Positions 4,922 through 5,275 of a stretch of 5,275 bases of DNA are shown here, one piece after another. The position numbers were made by a program, and so were the translations under genes. A model generated the notes under the pieces. It saw only the letters and a list, made by a program, of their open reading frames with translations. It searched no databases and was not told where the DNA came from. Positions within the stretch are counted from its first letter, which is position 1; each line of letters opens with the position of its first letter. Where the stretch lies: NCBI GenBank assembly GCA_003556865.1, contig PWQF01000231.1, forward strand, positions 1 to 5,275, read 5' to 3'. The DNA comes from Elusimicrobiota bacterium. GTDB lineage: Bacteria; CG03; SLGR01; PWQF01.

Positions 4922-5275
4922 ATGCATAACGCCATAGGCCTTATAGAACTGAACAGCATAGCCAAGGGCTTTGAGGTTACGGATGCCCTTTTAAAGACAG
5001 CCGGCAGCCGTCTTATAGATGCCCATTCGGTATGCCCGGGAAAGTTTATGGTATTGATAGGCGGCACCACGGCAGATGTCCAGTCCTCAATGGAAAAGGG
5101 ACTGGAACTTAGTGAGGATTCCCTGGTAGACAAACTGATGATTCCAAATATAGACTCCGGGCTTATTCCTGCCATACGGGGCACCTCGGATGTAAAGGAA
5201 CTTGAGGCCCTGGGGATTGTTGAAACCTTTTCAGCCGCCTCCTGTATAATTGCCGCAGATGCGGCGGCAAAGCAG
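4922..5275 (+). CDS. pduT: BMC-T trimeric shell protein, PduT-like, 3'-truncated by window edge
   Basis: This is a tandem-BMC-domain shell protein that forms pseudohexameric trimers. I translated it directly from the ATG at 4922; the frame stays open to the last base, giving 118 residues of an expected 180 or so. The opening AIGLIELNSIAKGFEVTDALLKTAG and the HSVCPGKFMVLIGG stretch match PduT closely. Cys38 in VCPGKF falls at the same position as Cys38 of Citrobacter PduT, where three such residues bind a [4Fe-4S] cluster at the trimer pore. The first BMC domain covers about residues 1-90; the second begins at ALGIVETFSAASCIIAADAA. AGGGGAG at 4905-4911, 10 nt upstream, supports the start. Adjacency to pduS (1 nt gap) fits their proposed electron-transfer partnership. 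Identification as PduT-like rather than another BMC-T rests on Cys38 and the N-terminal match. Confidence 0.94.
   Translation, partial: MHNAIGLIELNSIAKGFEVTDALLKTAGSRLIDAHSVCPGKFMVLIGGTTADVQSSMEKGLELSEDSLVDKLMIPNIDSGLIPAIRGTSDVKELEALGIVETFSAASCIIAADAAAKQ

Noticed and set aside
4855..5184. Minus-strand open frame spanning the pduS end and PduT-like start
   Set aside because: The plus strand carries a clear PduT-like reading frame from 4922 to the window end; the minus frame is low-complexity at its C-terminus and matches nothing.

Overview
The window is a compact, all-plus-strand operon for part of a bacterial microcompartment (BMC), a protein-shelled organelle that processes an aldehyde. Eight genes occupy almost every base. 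The largest gap is 48 nt, several gaps are 1-9 nt, and one pair overlaps by 4 nt. I see no terminator, RNA gene, mobile element, CRISPR array or tRNA. The operon promoter must lie upstream of the window.

Layout: (1) the C-terminal three quarters of triosephosphate isomerase (1-576); (2) a PduL-type phosphotransacylase (581-1198); (3) a BMC-H hexameric shell protein (1222-1515); (4) a second, divergent BMC-H (1525-1812); (5) a BMC-P/EutN-CcmL pentameric vertex protein (1809-2108); (6) a CoA-acylating aldehyde dehydrogenase of PduP type with an N-terminal encapsulation helix (2157-3584); (7) a PduS/RnfC-like flavin and iron-sulfur electron-transfer protein (3589-4920); (8) the start of a PduT-like BMC-T shell protein that keeps the cluster-binding pore cysteine (4922 to the window end).

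How the genes fit together (family knowledge plus inference): an aldehyde made inside the shell is oxidised by the dehydrogenase to acyl-CoA, giving NADH. PduL turns acyl-CoA into acyl-phosphate and releases CoA, and the acyl-phosphate can yield ATP through a kinase elsewhere. PduS and PduT probably move electrons between the lumen and the cytosol through flavin and Fe-S centres. The enzyme that makes the aldehyde is not in the window, so the substrate cannot be read directly. The triosephosphate isomerase 4 nt upstream of pduL is the best clue. It suggests a sugar-phosphate aldolase route (aldehyde plus triose phosphate) rather than, or alongside, a diol or ethanolamine route, but it could also be the tail of an unrelated glycolytic operon.

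Organism: a bacterium, probably anaerobic or fermentative, with roughly balanced base composition and frequent ATA, AGG and AGA codons. Gene order and content do not match the classic Salmonella pdu or eut operons. An uncultured or candidate-phylum lineage, a Firmicute or a deltaproteobacterium-like lineage would all fit. I cannot place it further from sequence alone.
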